DNA of 64,000 nucleotides, taken from positions 109,886-173,885 of the forward strand of contig NZ_AXBA01000011.1 in NCBI RefSeq assembly GCF_000473085.1, in the 5' to 3' direction. The notes under the pieces were generated by a model. The model was not told the DNA's origin and ran no database searches. It saw only the letters and a list, made by a program, of their open reading frames with translations. Of this stretch, positions 54,087-64,000 are shown piece by piece. Numbering within the stretch: position 1 is the first letter of the stretch; every line of letters starts with the position of its first letter. Origin of the DNA: Azorhizobium doebereinerae UFLA1-100 (lineage in GTDB: Bacteria > Pseudomonadota > Alphaproteobacteria > Rhizobiales > Xanthobacteraceae). The translations under genes were made by a program, and so were the position numbers.

Positions 54087-55003
54087 CAGACCTTCTCCAC
54101 TTCCGGCCGGCCGAGCAGGCCCTGGGGCATGAAGACGAGCGTGATGGCGAGGATGGAGAAGGCCGCCACGTCCTTGTATTCAATGGAGAAGTAGGCGGAC
54201 CAGAAGGTCTCGATCAGGCCGATGAGCAGCCCGCCCAGCACCGCGCCCGGCAGCGAGCCGATGCCGCCCAGCACCGCGGCGGTGAAGGCCTTCACGCCCG
54301 GCACGAAGCCGTCGTTGAAGTTCACCACGCCATAATACATCAGGTACATGACGCCCGCGACCGCGGCCAGCATGGCGCCGATGATGAAGGTCAGCGAGAT
54401 GGTGCGGTCGACGTCCACGCCCAGCAGCGCGGCCATCTTGCGGTCCTGCTCGCAGGCGCGCTGGGCGCGGCCGAGCGGGGTCTTCTGCACCAGGTACCAG
54501 AAGCCGGCCAGCAGCGCCACGGTGACGCCCATGATGACGATCTGCTTGTAGGCCAGCGTCACCTGGTAGCCGTTGTTGTCCATCAGCACGATGACGTCGG
54601 TGAGCATGGGCGGCAGCGGCTTGTTGCGCGGGCCCTGGGCCACCTGGACGAAATTGGCCAGCAGGATGGACATGCCGATGGCCGAGATCATCGGCGCGAG
54701 GCGGAACGAGCCGCGCAGGGGGCGGTAGGCGACGCGCTCGATGGTCCAGGACAAAAGCCCGGTGAAGATCATCGCCACCACGAGGACGATGGCGAGCACG
54801 AGGAAGATGGACGAGAGGCCGATCACGGTGGTCAGCAGCAGGAAGGCGATGAGGCCGATGAAGGCGCTGACCATGAACACGTCGCCATGGGCGAAGTTCA
54901 CCATGCCGATGATGCCGAACACCATGGTGTAGCCGATGGCGATGAGCCCATAGATGGATCCGAGCGTCAGCCCGTTGATCAATTGCTGGAGAAAGACGTC
55001 CAT
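54086..55003 (-). CDS. livH: Branched-chain amino acid ABC transporter permease LivH
   Basis: 305-residue permease with eight helices. Typical stretches: [38 protein letters not shown] at the N-terminus (in order: helix 1, helix 2), the coupling loop [25 protein letters not shown] and the last helix region [19 protein letters not shown] 55003 is chosen because it begins right at the conserved [12 protein letters not shown]; the longer version to 55063 adds non-conserved residues. First gene of livHMGF-DUF6867-livK-livK, and divergent from coxG. Confidence 0.95.
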   Translation of the reverse strand: MDVFLQQLINGLTLGSIYGLIAIGYTMVFGIIGMVNFAHGDVFMVSAFIGLIAFLLLTTVIGLSSIFLVLAIVLVVAMIFTGLLSWTIERVAYRPLRGSFRLAPMISAIGMSILLANFVQVAQGPRNKPLPPMLTDVIVLMDNNGYQVTLAYKQIVIMGVTVALLAGFWYLVQKTPLGRAQRACEQDRKMAALLGVDVDRTISLTFIIGAMLAAVAGVMYLMYYGVVNFNDGFVPGVKAFTAAVLGGIGSLPGAVLGGLLIGLIETFWSAYFSIEYKDVAAFSILAITLVFMPQGLLGRPEVEKV

Positions 55004-55221
55004 GCGTCCGATGCCCCTCGTTTGGATCCGCCTATTGTTTAGCCGTGCCTCATGTGTGGGCACTACGGATCAATGCGACTCATAGCGTGGGTCTTGCGGG
55101 GAGACAAATGCGCCTTTTGGCGTGTGGACAGCGCCTCCCCCCGCGTTTTCCGGACCAGACAGCTTTTCCTCAAAGCGCGCCTGACGCAACATCTGGCGCA
55201 GGAGTCGCGTGGGAGGACAAC

Positions 55222-55686
55222 ATGGCGCTGGAAATGTCGGGCAGCTACGAACTGCCCGTGACGCGCGAGAAAGCCTGGGCGGCGCTGAACGACGCGGAGG
55301 TCCTGAAGCGCTGCATCCCGGGCTGCGAGGAGCTTGAAAAAGCCTCCGACACCGAGCTGAAGGCGGTGGTGGTGGCCAAGGTCGGGCCGGTGAAGGCGAA
55401 GTTCCGCGGCACTGTCACCTTGAGCGAGTTCAACGCGCCCGAGAGCTACCGTATCTCTGGGGAAGGCGACGGCGGCATCGCCGGATTCGCCAAGGGTGGG
55501 GCATTTGTCCAGTTGACCCCGAGCGAAACCGGCACCACCTTGGCCTACACGGCCGAGGCGCAGATCGGCGGCAAGCTTGCCCAGCTTGGTCAGCGCCTCG
55601 TGGCAGGGACAGCGAAAAAAATCGCCGACGAGTTCTTCAGGAATTTCGCCGAAGCGGTCGCGCAGGAGACGTCCGAGGGAGCATGA
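55222..55686 (+). CDS. coxG: CoxG-family SRPBCC protein
   Basis: 154-residue CoxG/SRPBCC-fold protein. In Oligotropha, CoxG helps anchor CO dehydrogenase to the membrane. Typical features: MSGSYELPVTREKAWAALND, VLKRCIPGCEELEK, GPVKAKFRGTVTLSEF and a C-terminal amphipathic helix KKIADEFFRNFAEAVAQ. ATG 55222 has GGGAGGA upstream. It is the first gene of the CODH-like cluster. CoxG homologues also accompany other molybdenum hydroxylases, so it does not prove a CO role. Confidence 0.9.
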   Translation: MALEMSGSYELPVTREKAWAALNDAEVLKRCIPGCEELEKASDTELKAVVVAKVGPVKAKFRGTVTLSEFNAPESYRISGEGDGGIAGFAKGGAFVQLTPSETGTTLAYTAEAQIGGKLAQLGQRLVAGTAKKIADEFFRNFAEAVAQETSEGA

Positions 55687-55713
55687 TCTCCCTCTGTTCT
55701 CGTGCGTTCCCTG

Positions 55714-56769
55714 ATGTCGTCCCGCTTCAAGCTCGATCCGTTCGTCATTGCCCTCGCGCTGACCGTTCTCGCCGCCATCGCCTGGCCCACGCCCGGCGTC
55801 ACCGACGGCCCGCTGCACGCCGACAAGGCCGCCAGCTACGGCGTGGCCTTCATCTTCGTGCTCTACGGCCTCTCGCTCGCCCCCGAGCATCTGTGGAAAA
55901 GCGCCGGGCGCTGGCGGGTGCATCTCGTGGTGCAGGCCTCCACCTTCGTGCTGTTCCCGGTGGTGGTGCTGGCGGCGCATCCGCTGCTGGTGCGCATCAT
56001 GCCGCAGGAGATGGTCACCGGTTTCTTCTTCCTGGCCGCGTTGCCCTCCACCGTCTCGTCCTCGGTGGCGATGACCTCGCTGGCGCGCGGCAACGTGCCG
56101 GTGGCGATCTTCAACGCCAGCATCTCCAGCCTGATCGGCGTGTTCGTCACGCCGCTGCTGATGGCCTGGTACATGCACGCGACCGGCTCGCAGATGGATC
56201 TCAAGGACGTCATCATCAAGCTGGTCCTGCTGGTGATGCTGCCGGTGGGCATCGGCCAGATGCTGCGGCCGGTGGCGGCGGAATTCGTTGCCCGGCACAA
56301 GACCATGGCCCGCATCGCCGACCGGGCGGTGATCCTCGCCATCGTCTACAATTCGTTCTGCGACAGCGTGGCCGGTGGGGTGTGGAGCAAGCACGATCCG
56401 CGCCTCATCGTCGAGATGCTGGTGGGCGTGGTGGTGCTGTTCTTCGTGGTCTACGGCCTCGTGGCGGTGATCTGCCGCCTCGTGGGCTTCAATCCGTCGG
56501 ACCGTATCGCGGTGCTGTTCTGCGGCTCCAAGAAGTCGCTGGCCACCGGCCTGCCCATGGCCCGCGTCATCTTCGGCTCGCAGGCCGAGCTCAGCCTGAT
56601 CATCGCGCCGGTGATGCTGTTCCATTTCATCCAACTGGTGATCGTCAGCTTCATTGCCAGCCATAATGCGGCGCGCCTCGATCGCGCCGAGGCGGCGGCG
56701 CGGGACGCGGCGCCCGCGCCCGGAGAGCCGGCGCGCCTGGCCGAGCAGGGACGCGGCGCGAAGATGTGA
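55714..56769 (+). CDS. SBF-like (bile acid:sodium symporter family) transporter
   Basis: About 351 residues, ten predicted helices, of the SBF-like family (PF13593, related to SLC10 and ArsB/ACR3 folds). Stretches seen: [45 protein letters not shown] and [19 protein letters not shown], which is the family signature. Substrate is unknown; SLC10-type proteins move organic anions with Na+. The start could be GTG 55702 or ATG 55714; neither has a clear ribosome site. It is inserted between coxG and coxS on the same strand, so it may carry the substrate or product of the neighbouring hydroxylase (inference). Confidence 0.85.
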   Translation: MSSRFKLDPFVIALALTVLAAIAWPTPGVTDGPLHADKAASYGVAFIFVLYGLSLAPEHLWKSAGRWRVHLVVQASTFVLFPVVVLAAHPLLVRIMPQEMVTGFFFLAALPSTVSSSVAMTSLARGNVPVAIFNASISSLIGVFVTPLLMAWYMHATGSQMDLKDVIIKLVLLVMLPVGIGQMLRPVAAEFVARHKTMARIADRAVILAIVYNSFCDSVAGGVWSKHDPRLIVEMLVGVVVLFFVVYGLVAVICRLVGFNPSDRIAVLFCGSKKSLATGLPMARVIFGSQAELSLIIAPVMLFHFIQLVIVSFIASHNAARLDRAEAAARDAAPAPGEPARLAEQGRGAKM

Positions 56770-56928
56770 TGCGGCGGCGGATCGGTGCGCGGTGATCGGC
56801 CATCACCGCGCTTGACCGCCGCATCCGCCAAGTTCCACACTGGACCAATTAAAAACGATCCCATCCAGCCCGGACGCGCGAGGGCTCCGCCGGGCCGGCC
56901 GGGCGAAAAAGGTCCGGGAGGTTGCTTG

Positions 56929-57417
<489 letters not shown>

Positions 57418-57662
57418 CCGCTCCGGCGCCGCGCGCCGGGTATCCTGTGCATCTGCTCATCACCCGGCATGGATCGCAATGCCGGGACGCGTCCGCGCCG
57501 CGCGGGCGCTGACGCATCCCCGGACAGCCGGAACAAGCGGCGCCGGGCCACCTCATCCAGGGAGCCGGAGCCGCGCCGACCGCATGTCCGGCGGCGTCCC
57601 GCCTCCACCACACGGAGAGCGTCCGTCCCGCCTGCGGCGGCGATGCGCTCGGGGAGGACAGC

Positions 57663-60041
57663 ATGAACGCCAGCACGATCTCCACCATCGGCGCCCCGGT
57701 CCGGCGCAAGGAAGACCACCGCTTCATCACCGGCAAGGGCCGCTACACGGACGACATGAACCGGCCGGGCCAGACGCAGGCCTATTTCCTGCGCTCGCCG
57801 CATGCCCATGCGCGCATCCGCGCCATCGACACCACGGCCGCCGCCGCGATGCCTGGCGTGGTCGCCATCCTGACCGGCGCGGACCTCGCCGCCGACGGGG
57901 TGGGCGACCTGATCTGCGGCTGGATGATCCATTCGGTGGACGGCACGCCCATGCGCATGGGCTCCCATCCGGCGCTGGCCAAGGACACCGTGCGCTATGT
58001 GGGCGACCACGTGGCGGTGGTCATCGCCGAGACGCTGAACGCGGCCAAGGACGCGGCCGCCGCCGTGGAGGTGGACTACGACGTGCTGCCCGCCGTCGCC
58101 GAGACCGGCCGGGCGCAGGCCCCCGACGCTCCGCAGTTGCACGAGGTGGCGCCCGGCAACACGGTGTTCTCCTGGGAGCTGGGCGACAAGGCCGCCACCG
58201 ATGCGGCCTTCTCCGGCGCGGCGCACGTGATCCCGCTCGACCTCGTCAACAACCGCCTCGCGCCCAACCCCATCGAGCCGCGCGCCGCCATCGGCGAATA
58301 TGACAGCGGCGACGATGCCTTCACGCTGTGGACCACCAGCCAGAACCCGCACCTCGCCCGCCTCGTGCTCTCCGCCTTCGTCGGCATCGCGCCGGAGAAC
58401 AAGCTCAGGGTGATCGCCCCCGACGTGGGCGGCGGCTTCGGCTCGAAGATCTTCATCTATGCGGAGGAGACGGTGTGCGTATGGGCCGCCAAACGGGTGG
58501 GGCGGCCGGTGAAATGGACCTCCGACCGCTCGGAGGCCTTCCTCTCCGACGCCCATGGACGCGACCACATCACCCATGCGGAGCTGGCGCTGGATGCGCA
58601 CGGCAAGATCCTCGGCTTCCGGGTGAAGACCACCGCCAACATGGGCGCCTATCTCTCCACCTTCGCCTCGTCCATCCCGACCTATCTCTATGCGACGCTG
58701 CTGTCGGGCCAGTACGATATTCCCGCCATCCATTGCCATGTGGACGCGGTCTATACCAACACCGCCCCGGTGGATGCCTATCGCGGCGCCGGGCGGCCGG
58801 AGGCCACCTTCCTGGTGGAGCGCATCGTCGAGATCGCCGCCCGCACGCTGAAGATGGACGGCGCCGCCTTCCGCCGGCGCAACTTCATTACCAGCTTCCC
58901 GCACCAGACGCCGGTGATCATGGCCTATGACGCGGGCGACTACGGCGCCTCGCTGGACAAGGCCTTGATGCTGTCCGACTACGCCGGCTTCCCCGCCCGC
59001 AAGGCGGAAGCCGCGGCGCGCGGCAAGCTGCGCGGCATCGGCCTGTCCAATTATATCGAGGCCTGCGGCATCGCCCCCTCGGCGGCGGTGGGCTCGCTGG
59101 GGGCGGGCGTCGGCCTGTGGGAGAGCGCGGAGGTGCGGGTGAACCCCACCGGCAATGTCGAGGTGCTCACCGGCTCGCACAGCCACGGCCAGGGGCACGA
59201 GACCACTTTCGCGCAACTGGTCTCATCCCGCCTGGGCATTCCCATGGAGCAGGTGAGCATCGTGCATGGCGACACCGACAAGGTGCAGTTCGGCATGGGC
59301 ACCTACGGCTCGCGCTCCGGCGCGGTGGGCATGTCGGCCATCGTCAAGGCGCTCGACAAGGTGGAGGCCAAGGCCAAGAAGATCGCCGCCTACATGCTGG
59401 AGGCGTCGGAGGGCGACATCGAATTCAAGGACGGCCGCTTCACGGTCGCCGGCACCGACCGGGGCCTCGCCTTCGCCGAGGTGGCGCTGAACGCCTATGT
59501 GGCGCACAAATTCCCCACTTCGGAGATCGAGCCGGGGCTGAAGGAGGGCGCCTTCTACGACCCCACCAACTTCACCTTCCCCGCCGGCTGCCATGTCTGC
59601 GAGCTGGAGGTAGACCCGGACACCGGCGTCACCGAGATCGTGAATTTCGTGGCGGTGGACGATTTCGGCGTGGTCATCAACCCGATGATCGTCGAGGGTC
59701 AGGTGCACGGCGGCATCGCCCAGGGGGTGGGGCAGGCCCTGCTCGAAGGGGTGCATTATGACGGCGACGGCCAGCTCGTGACCGGCTCCTTCATGGACTA
59801 CACCATGCCGCGCGCCGGCAACCTGCCGTCCTTCCGCATCGGGCTGACCGAGACGCGCTGCCCCTCCAACCCGCTCGGCATCAAGGGCTGCGGCGAGGCC
59901 GGGGCGATCGCGGCGCCCCCCGCCGTCATCAACGCCCTCACCTCCGCGCTGGGCACCGAGGACGTGCCCATGCCGGCCACCCCCGCCAAGGTGTGGCAGA
60001 TCATCCAGGCCCAGCGCGCCGTGGCGCAGGCCGCCGAATAG
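57663..60041 (+). CDS. coxL: Form II aerobic CODH-like large subunit (molybdopterin)
   Basis: 792-residue catalytic subunit of a xanthine-oxidase-family enzyme, binding Mo-molybdopterin cytosine dinucleotide. The active-site loop reads AYRGAGR at residues 372-378, the form II signature; true CO dehydrogenases (form I) have AYxCSFR with the Cys that binds copper. The catalytic Glu is E745 in GCGEAGAI. Other motifs: [22 protein letters not shown] at the N-terminus, [11 protein letters not shown] and [17 protein letters not shown]. The conserved residues argue for a working hydroxylase, but its substrate may be something other than CO (an aldehyde, heterocycle or similar). It is 245 bases after coxS. 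Confidence 0.93.
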   Translation: MNASTISTIGAPVRRKEDHRFITGKGRYTDDMNRPGQTQAYFLRSPHAHARIRAIDTTAAAAMPGVVAILTGADLAADGVGDLICGWMIHSVDGTPMRMGSHPALAKDTVRYVGDHVAVVIAETLNAAKDAAAAVEVDYDVLPAVAETGRAQAPDAPQLHEVAPGNTVFSWELGDKAATDAAFSGAAHVIPLDLVNNRLAPNPIEPRAAIGEYDSGDDAFTLWTTSQNPHLARLVLSAFVGIAPENKLRVIAPDVGGGFGSKIFIYAEETVCVWAAKRVGRPVKWTSDRSEAFLSDAHGRDHITHAELALDAHGKILGFRVKTTANMGAYLSTFASSIPTYLYATLLSGQYDIPAIHCHVDAVYTNTAPVDAYRGAGRPEATFLVERIVEIAARTLKMDGAAFRRRNFITSFPHQTPVIMAYDAGDYGASLDKALMLSDYAGFPARKAEAAARGKLRGIGLSNYIEACGIAPSAAVGSLGAGVGLWESAEVRVNPTGNVEVLTGSHSHGQGHETTFAQLVSSRLGIPMEQVSIVHGDTDKVQFGMGTYGSRSGAVGMSAIVKALDKVEAKAKKIAAYMLEASEGDIEFKDGRFTVAGTDRGLAFAEVALNAYVAHKFPTSEIEPGLKEGAFYDPTNFTFPAGCHVCELEVDPDTGVTEIVNFVAVDDFGVVINPMIVEGQVHGGIAQGVGQALLEGVHYDGDGQLVTGSFMDYTMPRAGNLPSFRIGLTETRCPSNPLGIKGCGEAGAIAAPPAVINALTSALGTEDVPMPATPAKVWQIIQAQRAVAQAAE

Positions 60042-60071
60042 ACCCGCGCCAGGATTTCAAGGAGACAGGCC

Positions 60072-60872
60072 ATGTATGCCTTCGATTATCAGCGCCCCGC
60101 CGCCATTGAGGCCGCCGTTGCCCTGCTGCGCGCGGTGGACGAGCCCAAGGTGCTGGCCGGCGGGCAGACGCTGCTGCCGACGCTGAAGCAGCGCCTCGCC
60201 CAGCCGGGCACGCTGGTGGACCTTGCCGGCATCCCCGGCCTCGCCGCCATCGAGCGGCGGGGGGAGGGGCTGCTGATCGGCGCCATGGCGCGCCATGCCC
60301 AGGTGGCGGCCTCGCCGCTGGTGCGCAGCGTCATCCCGGCGCTGGCGGAACTGGCCGGGATGATCGGCGACCCGGCGGTGCGCAATCGCGGCACGCTGGG
60401 CGGCTCCATCGCCAATAACGATCCCACCGCCGACTATCCGGCCGCCTGCCTCGGGCTCGGCGCCAGCATCGTCACCACCGCGCGCACGCTTCCGGCGGAC
60501 GATTTCTTCACCGGCCTGTTCGAGACCGCGCTGGCGGAAGACGAACTGGTGGTGGCGGTGGAGTTCGCCGCACCGGCCCGCGCCGGCTACGCCAAGTTCC
60601 GCAACCCGGCCTCGCGCTATGCCATGGCCGGCGTGTTCGTGGCCGAGGGCGCCGAGGGCTTCCGGGTCGCGGTCACCGGGGCGGGGCAGGGCGGCGTGTT
60701 CCGCTGGACCGAGGCGGAAGCCGCGCTGGCGGCGGATTTCCGGCCGGAGGCACTGGACAACCTCTCGCTCGATTCTGCCGACGTGATGGCCGATCTGCAC
60801 GGCAGCGCCGATTATCGGGCACATCTGGTGAAGGTGATGGCGAAGCGTGCGGTGACAGTAGCGTTGCGGTAG
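60072..60872 (+). CDS. coxM: Aerobic CODH-type medium subunit (FAD)
   Basis: 266-residue FAD-binding subunit. The two FAD motifs are AGGQTLLPTLKQRLAQP (near residue 32) and TLGGSIANNDPTADYP (near 110), and the C-terminal CODH_FAD domain is complete. It takes electrons from the small subunit and passes them on to quinone. Starts at ATG 60072, 30 bases after coxL, with AGGAGA upstream. Gene order S-L-M. Confidence 0.94.
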   Translation: MYAFDYQRPAAIEAAVALLRAVDEPKVLAGGQTLLPTLKQRLAQPGTLVDLAGIPGLAAIERRGEGLLIGAMARHAQVAASPLVRSVIPALAELAGMIGDPAVRNRGTLGGSIANNDPTADYPAACLGLGASIVTTARTLPADDFFTGLFETALAEDELVVAVEFAAPARAGYAKFRNPASRYAMAGVFVAEGAEGFRVAVTGAGQGGVFRWTEAEAALAADFRPEALDNLSLDSADVMADLHGSADYRAHLVKVMAKRAVTVALR

Positions 60873-60898
60873 GTTGGTGCCGCTTTTGGCGATATTCT

Positions 60899-60908
60899 TG
60901 GTATACCA
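60899..60908. promoter_or_regulatory. GntR/FadR-type palindrome before the TauE gene
   Basis: TGGTATACCA is a perfect 10-base palindrome inside an unusually AT-rich stretch (about 60885-60950) between coxM and the TauE/SafE gene. TTGGTATACCA-type sites are bound by GntR-family regulators of the FadR subgroup (for example UxuR/ExuR). It suggests separate control of the downstream genes. One short site; chance occurrence cannot be excluded. Confidence 0.45.
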
Positions 60909-60986
60909 GAAAATGTCGTCAGAAATTCATGGTTTTATTGAACGGAGACGTCGTATGTTGTCCGGGCGCCTGAAGGGGGGGTCCAA

Positions 60987-61838
60987 ATGGCGTCCGGTTC
61001 CATATCTGATATTGTGGAGCTTGCCCTAGCATTGCTTGCATCGGGCGCGCTCGCGGGGTTGCTCGTGGGTCTCTTCGGGGCCTACGGCGGATTGGTTATT
61101 GTGCCCGTCCTGCACCCGCTTCTCACAACTCTGGGTATACGCGACGGCTTCGTCGTGTATCTCGCCGCAGGGATTTCCCTGGGGCTCGTCGTGCTGACCG
61201 GCCTGCGGTCCTGGCTCGACCATCGCGCATCCCGCGGCGCGACGGAGGGCGGGGGGACCGGCTGGCTATGGCCGATCTCGGCCGGCGCGGTGGCGGCGAG
61301 CGTCGTGGTCGCCGCCTTGCCCGGGCCGGAGGTGCAGCTCGTCTTCACGCTCGCCGTGCTGGCGGGCGCGCTGAAAGTGCTGTTCCTCAGCCGTCCCATG
61401 TCCTTGGCCTCGTCCGGCGGCGTCACCACCGCGATGACCGCGCTGGGGACCGTCGAGCTGGGCTCCGGCTCCGGTTTCGGCGGCGCGGGCGACGACGGCG
61501 GCGTGGCCCATCTGCTGGCCGACTGGCGCGTCCGCGTGATGCGGGGCTGGGCGGCCGCGGGCCGCATCGCGGCAACGCCGCTGGCCATCTGCATCCTGCT
61601 CGCCATTCCCGGTGCCGCCGGCCTCGCCATGGCCGCGTTCGGCGAAGCCCGCCCGCCGGTGGGGTTCGTCGGCTATCGCGGCGCCATCTGTGTCGTGGTG
61701 ATCCTGGTCACCGCCATGCTGCTCGCGCCCCTGGGCGCGGAATTGTCCGGCCAGTTTCCCAAGCGCGTGCTGGAAGTCAGCCTCGGCCTCTTCCTGCTGC
61801 TGGTCGCCGCGCAGTTCGCCTTCGTGCTGCTGGGCTGA
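60987..61838 (+). CDS. TauE/SafE-family membrane transporter
   Basis: 283-residue membrane protein with about eight helices of the TauE/SafE family, whose members export sulfite, sulfoacetate or related organic anions. It has the family opening GALAGLLVGLFGAYGGLVIVPVLH, and the second-half copy (ALGTVELGSGSGFGG) is diverged: the usual GxGGG...P pattern is weak. The DNA just upstream is AT-rich and holds a GntR-type palindrome. ATG 60987 follows GGGGGGG. It separates coxM from coxD, with the same direction and 114 bases from coxM. Relation to the hydroxylase is unknown. Confidence 0.8.
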   Translation: MASGSISDIVELALALLASGALAGLLVGLFGAYGGLVIVPVLHPLLTTLGIRDGFVVYLAAGISLGLVVLTGLRSWLDHRASRGATEGGGTGWLWPISAGAVAASVVVAALPGPEVQLVFTLAVLAGALKVLFLSRPMSLASSGGVTTAMTALGTVELGSGSGFGGAGDDGGVAHLLADWRVRVMRGWAAAGRIAATPLAICILLAIPGAAGLAMAAFGEARPPVGFVGYRGAICVVVILVTAMLLAPLGAELSGQFPKRVLEVSLGLFLLLVAAQFAFVLLG

Positions 61839-61935
61839 CGCCGGCGCCCCTGCGCCGCCCGCGCGGCGGGAGTGGGTGCTTGCTTGGCCGTCGGGCAGGC
61901 TTCCGGTCGGGCGGGTCCCGCAGTACATCTTGTGC

Positions 61936-62862
61936 ATGCCTGATCCGACCGCCTTCCCGCTCGCGTCCATCGATGCCACCGCCGCGCTGCTGGCGGGGGC
62001 CGGCTACGTGCCCGACCGGGCGCTCGCCACGGTGGTCCATCTCGCCTTGCGCATGCGCCGCCCGCTGCTGCTGGAGGGCGAGGCCGGCGTCGGCAAGACC
62101 GAAGTGGCGCGCACGCTCGCCGCCGCCCTCGGGCGCCGCCTCATCCGCCTGCAATGCTACGAGGGGCTCGACCTCGCCGCCGCCGCCTATGAGTGGAACT
62201 ATCCCGCCCAGATGATCGCCATCCGCCTCGCCGAGGCGGCGGGCGAGAGCGACAAGGCGGAGATCGCCGCCGGCGTGTTCTCCGAGCGCTACCTGCTGCG
62301 CCGTCCGCTGCTGGAGGCGTTGGCGCCCGATCCGGCCGGCCCGCCGGTGCTGCTGATCGACGAGCTGGACCGCACCGACGAGGCGTTCGAGGCCTTCCTG
62401 CTGGAGGTGCTGGCGGACTTCCAGATCAGCATCCCCGAACTGGGCACGGTGAAGGCCGATCACCCGCCCATCATCGTGCTCACGTCCAACCGCACGCGCG
62501 AGATCCACGACGCGCTGAAGCGGCGCTGCCTCTACCACTGGGTGGACTATCCCTCCGCCGAACGCGAGCTGGAGATCCTGCGCAGCCGCCTGCCGCAGAT
62601 CGGCGCGGCGCTGTCGCGGCAGGTGGTCGGCTTCGTCCAGGCGATCCGCAAGGAAGACCTGTTCAAGGTGCCCGGCGTCGCCGAGACGCTGGACTGGGCC
62701 GCCGCTTTGCTGGAGCTGGACGCGGTGGCCATCGACCCGGCGCTCGCCGGCGACACGCTCGGCGTGCTGCTGAAATACCAGGACGACATCGCCAAGACCG
62801 ATGCCGCCGCCATCACCCGCCTCCTGGAGGAGGCGCGCCGTGCCGGCGACCGTGTCGCCTGA
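61936..62862 (+). CDS. coxD: CoxD-type MoxR AAA+ ATPase
   Basis: 308-residue AAA+ ATPase of the MoxR class. Walker A GEAGVGKTE, Walker B PVLLIDELDRTDE, sensor 1 IIVLTSNRTRE and the arginine finger region LKRRCLYHWVDYP are present. In Oligotropha, CoxD helps mature the [CuSMoO2] site of CO dehydrogenase; with a form II enzyme it more likely assists cofactor insertion or folding in general. ATG 61936 is used; an earlier ATG at 61876 adds non-conserved residues. It overlaps coxE by 23 bases. Confidence 0.92.
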   Translation: MPDPTAFPLASIDATAALLAGAGYVPDRALATVVHLALRMRRPLLLEGEAGVGKTEVARTLAAALGRRLIRLQCYEGLDLAAAAYEWNYPAQMIAIRLAEAAGESDKAEIAAGVFSERYLLRRPLLEALAPDPAGPPVLLIDELDRTDEAFEAFLLEVLADFQISIPELGTVKADHPPIIVLTSNRTREIHDALKRRCLYHWVDYPSAERELEILRSRLPQIGAALSRQVVGFVQAIRKEDLFKVPGVAETLDWAAALLELDAVAIDPALAGDTLGVLLKYQDDIAKTDAAAITRLLEEARRAGDRVA

Positions 62863-64000
62863 CGCCTTCTCCGCCCCGGCCGGCGCCGGCCGGCTGGCGC
62901 AGAACATCCTGGCCTTCTGCCGCCTGCTGCGCGCGGCGGGGCTCAGGGTCGGCCCCGGCACCATGCTGGATGCGGTGGCGGCGGTGGAGGTGGCCGGCAT
63001 CGGCGGCCGTGAGGACCTTTATTGGACGCTCCATGCCGTGCTGGTGTCGCGGCGCGACGACCATGCGGTGTTCGACGAGGTGTTCCGCCGCTTCTGGCGC
63101 CGCCGCAGCGGCTCGGACAAGCTGATGGAGCTGCTCTCGCCGGTGGCGGTGCCGCTGGCGCCGCCCCCGCCCAAGCCCGGCCTGCGCCGGGTGGAGGAGG
63201 CGTTCAGCGCCGCCGCCGCCCCGCCGCAGGAGCCGCCCGCCGAAATGGAGGTGGACGCCCGCCTCACCGCCTCCGACACCGATCTGCTGCGCACCCGCGA
63301 CTTCGCCCAGATGAGCGCCGCGGAACTGGCCGAGGCACGCCGCCGCATCGCCGCCCTGCGGATGCCGGACGACCGCGCCCGCACCCGCCGCCTGGTCGCC
63401 GATCCGCGCGGCGGACGGTTCGACCTGCGCGCTGCCATCCGCGCCTCGCTGGCCACCGGCGGCGACCTCGTGCCGCTGCGGCGGCGCGGCCCGCGCGAGC
63501 GCCCGCCGCCGGTGGTCGCGCTCGTCGACATCTCCGGCTCCATGAGCGACTACGCCCGCCCGGTGCTGCACTTCCTGCACGCGCTCACCGCCCGGCGGCG
63601 GGTGGAGACCTTCCTGTTCGGCACCCGGCTCACCAATGTCAGCCGGGCGCTGCGCCACCGCGACGCGGACGCGGCGCTGGCCGAAGTCGGTCGGGCGGCG
63701 CCCGACTGGTCCGGCGGCACCCGCATCGCCACCTCGCTGCACGCCTTCAACAAGGACTGGTCGCGCCGGGTGCTGGCACAGAATCCGGTGGTGCTGCTGG
63801 TCACCGACGGGCTGGAACGGGATGCCGACGAGACGCTGGCCCGCGAGATGGACCGTCTGCATCGCTCCTGCCGCCGGCTGGTGTGGCTGAACCCGCTGCT
63901 GCGCTATGCCGGCTTCGAGCCGCGCGCGCGGGGGGTGAAGGCCATGCTGCCGCACGTGGATGACTTCCGCCCGGTGCACGACCTTGCCAGCCTTGAGGCG
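62840..64000 (+). CDS. coxE: CoxE-type VWA domain protein, 3' end missing
   Basis: 387 codons open to the window end without a stop. The start is GTG 62840, six bases after GGAGGAGG, inside the end of coxD (overlap 23 bases). N-terminal helical part (AGRLAQNILAFCRLLRAAGLRVGPGT), Pro/Ala-rich linker (about 105-130), then the CoxE-like VWA domain with the MIDAS metal site DISGSMSDY and the later Thr/Asp residues in SGGTRIATSL and LLVTDGLERDADE. CoxE partners of CoxD-type ATPases act in metallocofactor maturation. Family lengths of about 400 suggest only a few residues are missing. Confidence 0.93.
   Translation, partial: MPATVSPDAFSAPAGAGRLAQNILAFCRLLRAAGLRVGPGTMLDAVAAVEVAGIGGREDLYWTLHAVLVSRRDDHAVFDEVFRRFWRRRSGSDKLMELLSPVAVPLAPPPPKPGLRRVEEAFSAAAAPPQEPPAEMEVDARLTASDTDLLRTRDFAQMSAAELAEARRRIAALRMPDDRARTRRLVADPRGGRFDLRAAIRASLATGGDLVPLRRRGPRERPPPVVALVDISGSMSDYARPVLHFLHALTARRRVETFLFGTRLTNVSRALRHRDADAALAEVGRAAPDWSGGTRIATSLHAFNKDWSRRVLAQNPVVLLVTDGLERDADETLAREMDRLHRSCRRLVWLNPLLRYAGFEPRARGVKAMLPHVDDFRPVHDLASLEA

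Overview
The window is high-GC chromosomal DNA of an alphaproteobacterium. The gene families (invasion-associated locus B protein, Ohr, plant-type glutamate-cysteine ligase, DUF6867 in a branched-chain amino acid operon, a FixK/FNR-type box in front of an aa3 oxidase operon, an aerobic CO-dehydrogenase-like cluster) point to Hyphomicrobiales, most likely Xanthobacteraceae (Xanthobacter, Ancylobacter, Azorhizobium or relatives). That placement is inference from gene content. I saw no rRNA, tRNA, CRISPR array, insertion sequence, integrase or phage gene. The window looks like stable chromosome and is cut at both ends inside genes.

Layout. 0-2 kb: the 3' part of an MgtA-type Mg2+ ATPase. 2-4 kb: a LytS/LytTR-type two-component pair on the minus strand, divergent from a 1615-residue modular secreted-type cellulase (three N-terminal repeats, six Calx-beta domains, two CBM2 modules, one GH5 domain). 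An ATP-grasp protein of unknown role follows. 10.6-15.7 kb: a chemoreceptor, an MHS-family organic-acid transporter, ohr with a clear OhrR-type operator, and a small secreted protein. 15.9-26.2 kb: a fatty-acid degradation locus. On the minus strand lie a MerR regulator, fadA, a FadN-like fadB, an acyl-CoA dehydrogenase and an SCP2 protein. On the plus strand lie fadL and fadD. A shared 12-base motif in the merR-fadL intergenic region suggests common control. 26-35.5 kb: housekeeping and transport genes (AI-2E family transporter, gshA, LysR regulator, DUF1127, DUF937, MATE, Kef-type antiporter, IalB).

35.9-42.8 kb: the aa3-type cytochrome c oxidase operon coxB-coxA-ctaB-coxF-ctaG-coxC-DUF983-surf1, with a perfect FNR/FixK box upstream. 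43-47.9 kb: a DadA-like oxidase, a membrane protein, a P1 peptidase, ccdA and a family 90 glycosyltransferase. 48-55 kb: a branched-chain amino acid ABC transporter (livHMGF, DUF6867, then two tandem livK copies), all on the minus strand. 55.2-64 kb: a CO-dehydrogenase-like cluster, coxG - SBF transporter - coxS - coxL - coxM - TauE/SafE - coxD - coxE (cut by the window end). The large subunit carries AYRGAGR rather than AYxCSFR and the order is S-L-M, so this is a form II enzyme whose substrate is not settled.

The most interesting points are the GH5 domain nested inside a Calx-beta domain, the paired motif of the fatty-acid locus, the FNR/FixK box of the oxidase operon, the form II CODH cluster with two embedded transporters and a GntR-type palindrome, and the unevenly diverged livK pair.
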